Source of the DNA: Sedimentisphaerales bacterium
GTDB taxonomy: Bacteria; Planctomycetota; Phycisphaerae; Sedimentisphaerales; SM23-30
Direction: 5' to 3'
Length of the DNA stretch: 5,764 nucleotides
NCBI GenBank assembly: GCA_030640865.1
Contig: DAOWIP010000589.1
Span: forward strand, 1-5,764
Shown piece after piece: positions 5,745-5,764 of the stretch. Each line of letters opens with the position of its first letter. Within the stretch, counting starts at the first letter, position 1. The notes beneath the pieces are model-generated. The model worked only from the letters and a program-made list of their open reading frames with translations. It was not told where the DNA came from and did no database searches. Made by a program: the position numbers and the translations under genes.

Positions 5745-5764
5745 ACCGCGATAAAACACATGTT

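Noticed and set aside
1..5764. CRISPR array, tRNA, rRNA, phage or defence genes
   Set aside because: There are no regularly spaced repeats, no cloverleaf or rRNA segments, and every long frame is accounted for by housekeeping, envelope or pilin-type genes.

Overview
The window reads as part of an ordinary chromosome from a Gram-negative-type bacterium, most likely a planctomycete of the class Phycisphaerae (Sedimentisphaerales-like) or a near relative in the PVC group. This rests on three protein features. There is a pseudopilin with a GFTLIELLVVISIIALL start and an H-X9-DG tail motif, a protein type that is greatly expanded in Planctomycetota and Lentisphaerae. There is an unusually long prepilin peptidase. 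There is an OmpA/Pal-like lipoprotein, which implies an outer membrane and peptidoglycan. No rRNA or tRNA gene is present to confirm the taxon, so this is inference.

Layout, all genes on the + strand: 1-287 is an AT-rich non-coding leader with small hairpins. 288-1499 is argG (argininosuccinate synthase). 1550-2797 is a prepilin peptidase (PilD/GspO type) with an extended central region. 2879-3190 is a small LapA/DUF1049-like two-helix membrane protein. 3219-3860 is an OmpA-domain lipoprotein. 3864-4484 is hisH, starting with GTG three bases after the lipoprotein stop. 4485-4662 is non-coding, with several hairpins in its first two thirds. 4663-4690 is a near-consensus sigma-70 type promoter that serves a stand-alone pseudopilin gene at 4727-5623. 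5621-5764 is non-coding and dense in inverted repeats that can pair in competing ways, overlapping the pseudopilin stop codon.

How the parts fit: argG to hisH lie close together in one direction (gaps of 50, 81, 28 and 3 bases) and may be one transcript. It mixes amino-acid synthesis (arginine, histidine) with cell-envelope and secretion functions. The prepilin peptidase is the enzyme type that would cut the pseudopilin encoded downstream, between G9 and F10. The pseudopilin has its own strong promoter and is probably a separate unit. I see no clear novel defence or mobile system. The least explained parts are the two structured non-coding blocks on either side of the pseudopilin gene, above all 5621-5744.
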